NCBI RefSeq assembly: GCF_030929615.1
Contig: NZ_JAVFVU010000004.1
Coordinates: 270,394 to 334,393 of the forward strand
Origin: Dyadobacter sp. LHD-138
GTDB lineage: Bacteria > Bacteroidota > Bacteroidia > Cytophagales > Spirosomataceae
DNA: 64,000 bases
Direction: 5' to 3'
In this document: piece by piece, positions 7,132 to 15,175 of the stretch
Numbering within the stretch: position 1 is the stretch's first letter
Layout of the letters: each line of letters starts with the position of its first letter
Program-made: the position numbers and the translations under genes
The notes under the pieces: generated by a model
What the model saw: the letters and a program-made list of their open reading frames with translations, nothing else
Databases searched by the model: none
Told to the model about the DNA's origin: nothing

Positions 7132-9848
7132 ATAATTTCCAATAGTTTTTGCGTGTCTACTTTTCCATTTTGTTTTCTGGGAATGGAATCGATGTGGAAA
7201 AAAGCCAGTGGCACTGTCCACAGGCCGAATTTTTCATTGATTTTTTCTAAAATCAGTTTTTCGGTTTGTTTGATATCAGACTGACCCGATTCTAAAAACA
7301 AGGCGAGATATTCGGCTTCATTTTTTATAAAAGGGATTAACGCATAGTTGCCAGTCGTTGACTGATCTATTACTTCTTCAAGGTGAGAGAAATAAATAAT
7401 TTCACTCCGTTGCGTTTTTATGAAGTTTTTGATTCGGCCTTTCAAACAAATAGAATCATTTTCAGCGATGGTTACAAGATCTTTCGTTCTCAGCCAGCCA
7501 TCATCATCCAGATCCATTGTATTTTCTTCCTCAAAATAATTGTTTGAGAGGTTTCCACTATAAACATAAAGCTCTCCCGTGTTGGCCGCGCCCTTGATTT
7601 TAATAAGTGCATCTACTGGGAAACCAACACAGTTCTCAGGAGATGGATCATCGGCGAGCCTTTGTGCAATACAAATACCGGAGGTTTCGGTGAGCCCGTA
7701 ATAGTTTTTTATGCTGAGACCGGTTATCTCAAAGAAATCATTTTTTAGCCTTTCAGTCAACTTGCTCCCCGTTGACAAAGCGAGTCGTAGGCTTTTAACC
7801 TGTTGCTTTAAACTTTTGACAAGGAGTAACTGATGATACAACACCGGAGCCCCCGAAAATATACTGATGCGATGTTCCGCTATTTTATCGGCAAGACGTG
7901 ATGGTAAATGTAGATCCTCGCTGTCAGCGAGTACGACAGAGGCACCGCATTTAACAGGAACAATACAGGCGTTGCGTAATCCGGACATTGAGCCAAGGCT
8001 CCCAATGGCAAGAAAACGATCATTTTCGGTCCAGTTATAGGTATCCACCATATTGGCAGCGCTCTGAAAGAGCTGAGCATGGGTAAGTTTTACACCTTTG
8101 GGCGAGCCATTAGAGCCAGAGGTACTCAGAATGACGGCAATGTCCGATTCTTGAACCGAGGGTATGAAGTCAGCAGGTTCGTCGGCAAGCCAGCCGGGGA
8201 AATGGTTGATGTTTTCTCCTTCATAGGTTTCGTCAAAAAAAACATTTGGCACATTTGTTTCAGTAATGACCTCTTTTTCTGAAAAGATCATTGCCGGGTT
8301 GTATTTTGCTACAAGATTATTTAACGCTGTTTTTGACACAGAAGTAGTATAGGGCACACAAATAATGCCCATATGCATAGCCGCCCAGAAGATTGAAAAG
8401 GACGCTGCCGAATAGCTGTCTTCCAATAAAATTAAATTTCCATGTTCTAAACCCCGTTCGTGCAAAGAAGTGATGATGTGTTTGACGATCTGGTCAGTTT
8501 CCTGATACGAATATGAAACGCCTGCTTTATCATCGGCCAGGAAATTGTTTTCGGGATATAAATCTAGCGTTGTTTTCCAAAGCGCAGGTAAGGTATGATA
8601 TCCTTCTGCTTCAACCCATTTTTGCGTTGCATGGTAAATCTGAAGTCTTATCGCCGTTTGGTTTACGGGCAGGACCTGAATAATTTCGAACCGATCCAGA
8701 TTTTTTAACAACGCTTTATACAATTCACTTTCAATCGCGAGGATGACCTGAATACTTTGTAATGTAAAACCCTTTTTTATCCAGTATACAACTTTCCTTT
8801 CAAGATCACTTAGTTCATAACCGGTCACAGTTTCAAGCACATCCATATACACCGGATGCCGTTCCATATGTTCATTGAGAACAGGATTGGAAGTTTCCGA
8901 AATTATCCCTAAAACATTTGTTTCCAGAAGATAGTTAAAAATGGCATTGCAGTTATTTAATCCATATTCGTCCAAAAAATGAAATGAACGTAAGTTGCCG
9001 TGAAATGAATCGTCCTGAGGCGATAGTGCCACCAGTCCGTTATAGTTTGTCGTTTCGGGATCTGGGTATACCTCTTTGATAGCTCCTTTTTGAAATAAAA
9101 AGAGCTGAGGTTCCGAATAAACTGAAGTATGGAAATCGTTGATATTCTGATTGAAAACCTCCTGATATTCCAGTCCGTGAATGAGGTCACCGCCACGTTT
9201 GAAAAATGGGTCAGGATCACTGTTTGCCAAATGTACATGTGGGAAAAATACAAAACCATCCGGCGTTACGATACGAAATATTTCATCGCACAATGGTGAC
9301 CGAACGTGGTGATGCAAAATGTCGAAACCGAAGATGACACGCACGCTATCGGTTTCAAACGGTAGTTTTTCTCTAAGTTTTGTGAAGCAAATTTCCAGGT
9401 TCGGAATATTTTCCGCTTCGTTTATCCAAAAGTTGAAACCGTTGTATCCAAGTACGTCTGAATTGCCTTCCCAGCAACTGACGATTTTTTGTTCTGGGAA
9501 AAGTCCTGCAAGTAAAAATGCGGACCAGCCGGTACGGTTAGACAGATCGACGATTACATCTCCCTTTTTCAGCTTTTGTCTGAGGAAAGCGATAAATGGA
9601 TAAAATGCCCTGTACGATTCGCTATAAGGGCTGTACATGGCATAAATGTCGGTGGCAGGTTTGGTAAACTTATTTCTCGCAAAACGCTCATATTGTATAG
9701 GATCTATTTTTGATCTGATCTTCTCTGTTTGCAGATTTGCTAGTCTTGGGATGTCTAAGGATGATTCATCATTAAACCTAAGATTCTTGATTTGCGGGAT
9801 GAATTTCATAAAAGTGAGTTTCTTTCTTACAAAAGAAATATGTTTCAT
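7128..9848 (-). CDS. fusion of SAM-dependent methyltransferase-like domain and adenylation (AMP-ligase) domain
   Basis: 906 residues, first gene of the Dlt-like operon. Residues about 90-260 look like a class I methyltransferase: motif I VIVDLSNRTGW (an unusual Asn-Arg where Gly-rich residues are expected), an acidic residue after strand 2 (SCWEGN), then FGFDILHH and a TPDG turn. Residues about 330-400 are a helical linker. Residues about 415-906 are an adenylation domain: STSGSNGSPKG (575-585), YYGLTETSG (about 716-724), KGRIKNFIK and the A10 lysine in NGKVD. Its stop overlaps the next start (ATGA). Possible roles are making and activating a methylated acyl group, or using the first domain as a scaffold. 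The in-frame Met at residue 14 is an alternative start. Confidence 0.88.
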   Translation of the reverse strand: MKHISFVRKKLTFMKFIPQIKNLRFNDESSLDIPRLANLQTEKIRSKIDPIQYERFARNKFTKPATDIYAMYSPYSESYRAFYPFIAFLRQKLKKGDVIVDLSNRTGWSAFLLAGLFPEQKIVSCWEGNSDVLGYNGFNFWINEAENIPNLEICFTKLREKLPFETDSVRVIFGFDILHHHVRSPLCDEIFRIVTPDGFVFFPHVHLANSDPDPFFKRGGDLIHGLEYQEVFNQNINDFHTSVYSEPQLFLFQKGAIKEVYPDPETTNYNGLVALSPQDDSFHGNLRSFHFLDEYGLNNCNAIFNYLLETNVLGIISETSNPVLNEHMERHPVYMDVLETVTGYELSDLERKVVYWIKKGFTLQSIQVILAIESELYKALLKNLDRFEIIQVLPVNQTAIRLQIYHATQKWVEAEGYHTLPALWKTTLDLYPENNFLADDKAGVSYSYQETDQIVKHIITSLHERGLEHGNLILLEDSYSAASFSIFWAAMHMGIICVPYTTSVSKTALNNLVAKYNPAMIFSEKEVITETNVPNVFFDETYEGENINHFPGWLADEPADFIPSVQESDIAVILSTSGSNGSPKGVKLTHAQLFQSAANMVDTYNWTENDRFLAIGSLGSMSGLRNACIVPVKCGASVVLADSEDLHLPSRLADKIAEHRISIFSGAPVLYHQLLLVKSLKQQVKSLRLALSTGSKLTERLKNDFFEITGLSIKNYYGLTETSGICIAQRLADDPSPENCVGFPVDALIKIKGAANTGELYVYSGNLSNNYFEEENTMDLDDDGWLRTKDLVTIAENDSICLKGRIKNFIKTQRSEIIYFSHLEEVIDQSTTGNYALIPFIKNEAEYLALFLESGQSDIKQTEKLILEKINEKFGLWTVPLAFFHIDSIPRKQNGKVDTQKLLEII

Positions 9849-9967
9849 TTTTTAACTATTGATTTCGACAAAAACAGCATTTATCTGTCCGGGAATGTAT
9901 GACCGGTATCGCATTATCCTCTGATTTTAATTAAACTCGTACTTTTATATAGTTTAAGCCCTCGGAA

Positions 9968-11455
9968 ATGCCATCATTTAAGAAATTCCCGACTCCGATA
10001 ACGATATTGATGTGTGTCATTATGCTGGCTGCTGCGACGACCTGGTTGTTGCCAGCCGGGAAATATGATACACTCACCTATCATTCGGGGGGTGATTTTG
10101 AGCTGGGTTACGGTGAGAAAGTGCTTCATCTCCCTTTTACGCAGCCTACGCTGGACAGTCTGCATATTCTCATAAAGCTGGAAAAATTTGCCAACGGAGA
10201 TATTAAAAAACCGGTTTCTGTTCCCGGAAGTTATCAGCGGCTTCCTTCAAGCAAGCAGGGAATCCTGGATGTGATCCAGGCGCCCCTGAAAGGTATTTAT
10301 GATACCGCTGATATTATTTTTTTTATTCTGATGATTGGCGGATTTATTCATGTTTTCTATTCTTCTGGTGCGATGGAAAAGGCGTTGATCGTGCTTTCTT
10401 ACCGGATGAAAGGACAGGAAGCCTGGCTCATTATTGTACTGACCTTTCTTTTTTCGCTGGGCGGATCGTCGTTTGGGATGGCTGAGGAGTCTCTGGTTTT
10501 TTATCCCGTACTGATCCCGTTGTTTCTCGCCGCGGGTTATGACCTGGTTGTTCCCGTGGCAGTGATTCACGGGGGCAATACCCTGGGTTATTTATCTTCT
10601 TTCTCAAATCCATTTTCAACAATTATTGCTTCCAATGCGGCAGGGATCAATTGGACTGACGGACTTTACGGAAGATTAGTCGTCATGGTGCTCACAACCG
10701 GAATTTTTATAACCTATGTGGTCCGTTATGCACAAAAGGTAAAAAAGGATCCGACGGCTTCACTGGTTTACCGTACCGATGGGATTGTGAAATCACCTTA
10801 TCCGGTAATTGATGAAAACAGTGAAATGCAGTCATTGAACCGTCAGACGGTTATTTTACTCCTTCTTTTTACAGCTACTTTTACCATGCTTGTTGTCGGT
10901 GTTGTATTTCTGGATTGGTGGCTGCTGGAAATGTCGGTTCTGTTTGTCGTTGCTGCGGTGGCTGTCGCGGTTGTGCTGCGGATGGGGGAAAGGGAGTTTA
11001 TAGATAAGTTTATAAAAGGTGCGGAGAGTTTGCTTGGTGTCGCTTTTATCATCGGTGTTGCCAGAGGCGTAACGACAATTCTGGATGCAGGAAATGTCAG
11101 CGGATCTATTTTGTACTATGCCTCGATGCTGGTAAGTCAAATGCCTCCTTCGCTTTTTATCGTCTCCTTACTGGTCGTTTACATGATATTGACGCTGGTA
11201 ATTCCGTCATCATCAGGTATGGCCGTGGTGACGATGCCTATTCTGGGATCTCTGGCTTTTGTGGCCGGCGTGCCGGGAAAAGATATTGTAAACAGTTATT
11301 TGTTCGGGATGGGGATTATGGGTTTGATCACACCAACGGGCCTGATCCTGCCGTCGCTGGCATTGGCCAACGTAAGTCCGAAAGCCTGGTGGGAATTTAT
11401 CTGGCCGATGCTCTGTATTCTGTTTATTTTCTGCGCGTTATGGCTTGTCTTTTAA
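9968..11455 (+). CDS. YfcC/DcuC-family membrane carrier
   Basis: 495 residues with about 11-12 membrane segments. It begins with TPITILMCVIMLAAATTWLLPAGKYD, split by a long extracytoplasmic loop, and has the family motifs GSSFGMAEESLVFYPVLIPL and the C-terminal IPSSSGMAVVTMPI and LITPTGLILPSLALANV re-entrant regions. This places it in the C4-dicarboxylate/basic amino acid carrier superfamily usually annotated YfcC. The substrate cannot be told from sequence. It is divergent from the Dlt-like operon with a 119-bp gap, and its last 18 bp overlap the convergent methyltransferase gene. A TATAGTTT about 17 bp upstream of the ATG is a weak -7 candidate. Confidence 0.92.
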   Translation: MPSFKKFPTPITILMCVIMLAAATTWLLPAGKYDTLTYHSGGDFELGYGEKVLHLPFTQPTLDSLHILIKLEKFANGDIKKPVSVPGSYQRLPSSKQGILDVIQAPLKGIYDTADIIFFILMIGGFIHVFYSSGAMEKALIVLSYRMKGQEAWLIIVLTFLFSLGGSSFGMAEESLVFYPVLIPLFLAAGYDLVVPVAVIHGGNTLGYLSSFSNPFSTIIASNAAGINWTDGLYGRLVVMVLTTGIFITYVVRYAQKVKKDPTASLVYRTDGIVKSPYPVIDENSEMQSLNRQTVILLLLFTATFTMLVVGVVFLDWWLLEMSVLFVVAAVAVAVVLRMGEREFIDKFIKGAESLLGVAFIIGVARGVTTILDAGNVSGSILYYASMLVSQMPPSLFIVSLLVVYMILTLVIPSSSGMAVVTMPILGSLAFVAGVPGKDIVNSYLFGMGIMGLITPTGLILPSLALANVSPKAWWEFIWPMLCILFIFCALWLVF

Positions 11456-12097
11456 TTCGTGTCGGGCTTGTTTCTGGTAAATATTGCTTCTTATAAATTT
11501 CCCGTAAAACCAATTTTCAATAACCGTTCCGTAGCCTTTTTCGAAGTACGGGTCCATATCTGTTAGCGCACGCGCATCCACTTTGCTGATGATACCAAAG
11601 AACAGGTACATCGCTTTTAAAAGCATTTTCTGCCATAACCGGGTCTGGTATTTTTCAGGAATAAAGTCTGTGTAAAGCCATAATCCACCTGTTTTGAGCT
11701 GATTGTCAAGTCGATAAAACAAGGTTTGTACTTTATTTTTAAGGAAAAGATCAAATAAAAAAGGTGTAATGATCACATCGAAAAGTTGATCAGTCTGATA
11801 GCTTTCTATCGGTTGATGTACGAAAAATACTTTGTTTTGTCCGGGATTTCGCCTTTTTGATAATGTGATCATCGACGATGCAACTTCCACATAGGTTATT
11901 TCCAGTCCCGAAGTGTGAATTTTTGCAATAGCTTCCAAAATCCATCCGGTGCCGCCACCAGCAATGAGAATTCGGCTGTTAGCCGGGATATGTTCCAATA
12001 AACTTACCTGTGATTCGATCAGTGCATTGCCGAAAACCAGTCGGCTCATAAAGTCGTACGGGCGGGCTACTGCGTTGAAATCCGGGTTTGCCGACAT
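11438..12097 (-). CDS. class I SAM-dependent methyltransferase
   Basis: About 219 residues from the ATG at 12097-12095 (MSANPDFNAVARPYDF), 5 nt after the stop of the UbiA-like gene. An upstream in-frame start at 12136 would overlap that gene and is less likely. Motif I is ILIAGGGTGWILE, followed by the acidic strand-2 end (YVEVAS) and DVIITPFLFDLF. The RPYDFMSRLVFG opening is typical of small-molecule and quinone-type methyltransferases. Pairing with a UbiA-like membrane protein suggests a lipid-soluble or aromatic substrate, but this is inference. Confidence 0.85.
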   Translation of the reverse strand: MSANPDFNAVARPYDFMSRLVFGNALIESQVSLLEHIPANSRILIAGGGTGWILEAIAKIHTSGLEITYVEVASSMITLSKRRNPGQNKVFFVHQPIESYQTDQLFDVIITPFLFDLFLKNKVQTLFYRLDNQLKTGGLWLYTDFIPEKYQTRLWQKMLLKAMYLFFGIISKVDARALTDMDPYFEKGYGTVIENWFYGKFIRSNIYQKQARHELKDKP

Positions 12098-12102
12098 ATT
12101 GG

Positions 12103-13014
12103 TCAGTGAATAAATTGTGAGCCGGCTATACCACAAAGCGCTTTCACTAGCAGCAGACCGTCAATGACGATCAGATAATACAGGATTTTCTTATGCCTTA
12201 ACATCGTCCAGGCAACGGCCAGCATCAGAACAAATGGTATCAGATTAAACAACAGCACGATTAACTTGAAATGTCTGAAATGTGCAAAAGTGAGCAGCGA
12301 AAATAAGCCGATCAGCAGCAGGGGTGTCAGGACAAAAAATATGGTTTTTTGCAGGCCGTAACGCACGACAAAAGTTTTCAGCTGCTGGTTGGAGTCGTCT
12401 TCGTAATCTTTCAGATCGAACATAATGGCGTTAGCCGTGCAAAACATCCAGTTTTTCAGAAAAAGCCAGGAAGTTAAAACAGGGTCGGCATAATAATTTC
12501 CCCGTTCAATTTGTAAAGCGACGAGCGGTAATAAATTAACACAGCAAGCCCACACGAAACCAATGATAAAGGCTTTAAGCCAGCCCGTATTCCGAAGGTT
12601 AACCTTTAAAAAGGATTTGGGCAGGAGTCCGTAATAAAGAATTGCTGCCAGCGAAATCAACAAGACGATCAGCCAGTATTGTATGGGTAAATGAAGAATG
12701 TTGAGATAATAACGGTTGACGATCAGCCATGATAAAATGATACAGATCAGTAGCAAAACAGGTTGGCTGTATTGGATAAAACGATGATGTTTCGCATACC
12801 AGATTGTCCTCGGGTTGACGGAGTTGGTCGTACTTTGGATGCCCGAATAGGCATAGGTATAGTACATCACAGTGCCCGTAAACAGCAGAAAGTAATAAAA
12901 TACGGAATTGAAATGTAACTGGAGTTGAAATGCGTTTTCAAGAGAAAGTGCGACGGCGAGCAGGCCGACAAAATAATTTCCGAAAAAGGTAAATTCTATA
13001 ATTTTCTTGCCCAC
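12103..13014 (-). CDS. UbiA-like prenyltransferase family membrane protein
   Basis: 303 residues with about 8-9 membrane helices. The second Asp-rich motif of the UbiA superfamily is visible as MFDLKDYEDD at about residue 200. The first motif (NDxxDxxxD), normally between helices 2 and 3, is not recognisable: the region reads YSGIQSTTNSVN. A catalytic prenyltransferase usually needs both, so activity is uncertain. It forms a two-gene minus-strand unit with the methyltransferase downstream. That pairing resembles quinone or carotenoid-like lipid modification but does not prove it. Confidence 0.78.
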   Translation of the reverse strand: MGKKIIEFTFFGNYFVGLLAVALSLENAFQLQLHFNSVFYYFLLFTGTVMYYTYAYSGIQSTTNSVNPRTIWYAKHHRFIQYSQPVLLLICIILSWLIVNRYYLNILHLPIQYWLIVLLISLAAILYYGLLPKSFLKVNLRNTGWLKAFIIGFVWACCVNLLPLVALQIERGNYYADPVLTSWLFLKNWMFCTANAIMFDLKDYEDDSNQQLKTFVVRYGLQKTIFFVLTPLLLIGLFSLLTFAHFRHFKLIVLLFNLIPFVLMLAVAWTMLRHKKILYYLIVIDGLLLVKALCGIAGSQFIH

Positions 13015-13154
13015 TTTAAATTTTCGTTTCCTCCATTGGTTAAAACAATCGTTTCCGATTTCGTTCAGAAATCTGAAAGTATTCTATTATGAGGAATATA
13101 TCAATTTAAAGTTGTGTATCAGGATTACGAGCAGGAAATGAAGCGGGGTACGAT

Positions 13155-14405
13155 TCACGTTTTTCTTTTCTTTTTCTTGGCAGACGGGAAGAGTACGTTG
13201 TTGAGAATAAGACGGTAACCTGGTGAGTTCGGATAAAGATTGAGATCCGTGGCCATTCTGCGGTTTCCGCCGCGGCGCCCTTCCGGATCATGACCGCCGT
13301 AAAAAGTCCACTGACCGCGGCCGAGTTCTCCATAAATGTAGCGGTCGGCGCTGCTGCTGGTCCCCATCACGAGCACATTGGGCTTTACCGTATTTTTGGA
13401 GAAAGCGTTGGTCTGTCCGAAAAATTCACGGATGATATGTTCATGGTTTTGCACGAGCATCGCAGGAATAATATCCCATTTTGCCGAGAAATCGAAGAGC
13501 GAAAAGTAATCTTCATTTTCACTATACCAGGACCTTCCACCCGTTGCATTGATGTCGGAGAACGAACTTCCTTCATCATCATCCAAATGAAGCTTGAAAT
13601 TCTGAAAGGCAAATGTTTTGGAAAAATCAAGTTTCGACTGCGCATTGGGATCAAATCCATCGCCGTCCGTCCCGTCTACAATATCGATACCTTCGGCAGA
13701 AAGTGCAATGTCAAAAGTCTCAGCACCCGAGCACATGGCAAATAAAAAGCCGCCTCCGGCACAAAATTCCTTAATGGATTTGGCGACCGCCAATTTCATC
13801 TGCGAAACTTTGCTGTAACCAAAACGGCTTGCAATGGCCTCCTGAGCCTGAATATCACCTGGTGACATCCGTCTTAAATTTCTTCCAAACTGACCGGTGA
13901 AATCTTCATGGTGTAAATGGAGCCAATCGTACTTTGGTAAATCACCTTTTAATATTTCTTCATCATAAATCACTTCAAAGGGAATTTCTGCATATTTCAG
14001 TACGAGCAGTACCGCATCGGTATTCTCAAATTCGGAAGGGCTGATTTTGACGGGCGAATAAACGGCAATTTTTGCAGCAGTATAAAGTTTGATCACTTCC
14101 ATATTTACATCCGGATCGCTGATCTTGCTTGCAATCAACTGGCTGGAAGCATCGGATATCACCTCAATAGAAATCGCGCGCAGCTTACATTCCCGCTCTA
14201 TGGCCTGTGTGTAACGGAGCATAAAACTGCCCCCGCGGTAATTGAGGAGCCAGTCAATCTCGTTTTGATCTTTCAATAGGCTGTAAACCAGTCCATATGC
14301 TTTAAGATGATTGGTTTGTGTCTGATCCATAGGAATCAGCAAAGAATTCGCCAGGGATAACGACGAAAAGAAAACCAGCAGGATGGGTAGAAATCTCTTG
14401 ATCAT
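13155..14405 (-). CDS. secreted glutamine-amidotransferase-like protein (family often labelled asparagine synthetase B in Bacteroidota)
   Basis: 416 residues from the ATG at 14405 (MIKRFLPILLVFFSS), giving a signal peptide ending near SLAN; an upstream in-frame start lacks one. It then reads SLLIPMDQTQTNHLKAYG, LLNYRGGSF and a GATase-like segment with FCAGGGFLFAMCSGAE, where the Cys of AMCSG sits in a nucleophile-elbow position. The body ends in a basic Lys-rich tail. I recognise the opening from a conserved Bacteroidota family that carries the name asparagine synthetase B. None of the ATP-pyrophosphatase motifs of true AsnB are present, so that name is probably wrong. The protein is likely periplasmic. 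It stands alone, 95 bp from the lipocalin gene. Confidence 0.78.
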   Translation of the reverse strand: MIKRFLPILLVFFSSLSLANSLLIPMDQTQTNHLKAYGLVYSLLKDQNEIDWLLNYRGGSFMLRYTQAIERECKLRAISIEVISDASSQLIASKISDPDVNMEVIKLYTAAKIAVYSPVKISPSEFENTDAVLLVLKYAEIPFEVIYDEEILKGDLPKYDWLHLHHEDFTGQFGRNLRRMSPGDIQAQEAIASRFGYSKVSQMKLAVAKSIKEFCAGGGFLFAMCSGAETFDIALSAEGIDIVDGTDGDGFDPNAQSKLDFSKTFAFQNFKLHLDDDEGSSFSDINATGGRSWYSENEDYFSLFDFSAKWDIIPAMLVQNHEHIIREFFGQTNAFSKNTVKPNVLVMGTSSSADRYIYGELGRGQWTFYGGHDPEGRRGGNRRMATDLNLYPNSPGYRLILNNVLFPSAKKKKRKT

Positions 14406-14500
14406 AGCCAACACCGGTAAAGTTACCAAATCTGATATTTCAGCAGAATCAAATTTAATAAAAAAAGTCAGTTTATTTGTCTGAAATTCAGTTGAATAAA

Positions 14501-15010
14501 CTATTCTTTGTGGTTCTGGCAAGTGAGTTTGTATACATCATAACCTTTGGCTTTACAGCGGGTTACGATATCGGCATACAATTTTTTATCAATTGATTTT
14601 TTCCGGCTCATAATAAACAGAAACTTATGCTCGGGATGCCCCACGACCACGTAGGAATAATCGGAGGCAAGCTCAATGACCCAATAGTCAATTTTGAATG
14701 GCCAGACAAACTGGGCCTTCATTTTGGCATTATTTGTTCCGGGTACCTGATAAACTTTGGAGTTGATGGAATGAACTTCTTCGCTGTCCGGCTTTTTATA
14801 GGACGTGATTACGTCATAATAACCTCCTTTGGTATTCCAGCTGTATTTTCCGACTGTTTCCCTGCTGCCCTTATCGTATACAGACGGGATCGAGTATAGG
14901 GAATACCAAGTTCCGGCATAGTGGTTCAAATCAACTTTTTCCACAGTTTCGTTCGTAACGCGAAAGGCGCTTAAAACGAAAATGAAAAGTATGGAAAAAA
15001 GCAGTTTCAT
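14501..15010 (-). CDS. blc: bacterial lipocalin (Blc-type)
   Basis: 169 residues from the ATG at 15010-15008, with an N-terminal signal sequence (MKLLFSILFIFVLSAF). There is no clear lipobox Cys, so it may be periplasmic rather than lipid-anchored as in E. coli Blc. Lipocalin motifs: the first conserved block YAGTWYSLYSIP (G-x-W), VYQVPGTNNAKMKAQFVWPF, and SDYSYVVVGHP corresponding to the TDY block. It ends FIMSRKKSID. Lipocalins bind lysophospholipids or other hydrophobic ligands in the envelope. It is divergent from the MocR regulator. Confidence 0.92.
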   Translation of the reverse strand: MKLLFSILFIFVLSAFRVTNETVEKVDLNHYAGTWYSLYSIPSVYDKGSRETVGKYSWNTKGGYYDVITSYKKPDSEEVHSINSKVYQVPGTNNAKMKAQFVWPFKIDYWVIELASDYSYVVVGHPEHKFLFIMSRKKSIDKKLYADIVTRCKAKGYDVYKLTCQNHKE

Positions 15011-15138
15011 TGCCTGGCAGTTTTTGAGATATACGGTATTGGAAACGGATTGGATGAGTAACAGCTGAAAAATGTCCAGCTTCCGAAGGGCGCGAGGTTG
15101 TGATAATTTGTGCGTGTGTCCCATCAATGGTCAGTGAT

Positions 15139-15171
15139 TTGCTACCGGATGGTTAAAATTTCCTATTTTTG
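15139..15171 (+). promoter_or_regulatory. Bacteroidota-type promoter of the MocR gene
   Basis: TTG at 15139-15141, 22 bp, then TATTTTTG at 15164-15171, a full match to TAnnTTTG with spacing in the accepted 17-23 range. The -7 box ends only 4 nt before the ATG at 15176, so transcription would begin at or inside the start codon, implying a leaderless mRNA. Confidence 0.4.
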
Positions 15172-15175
15172 TATC

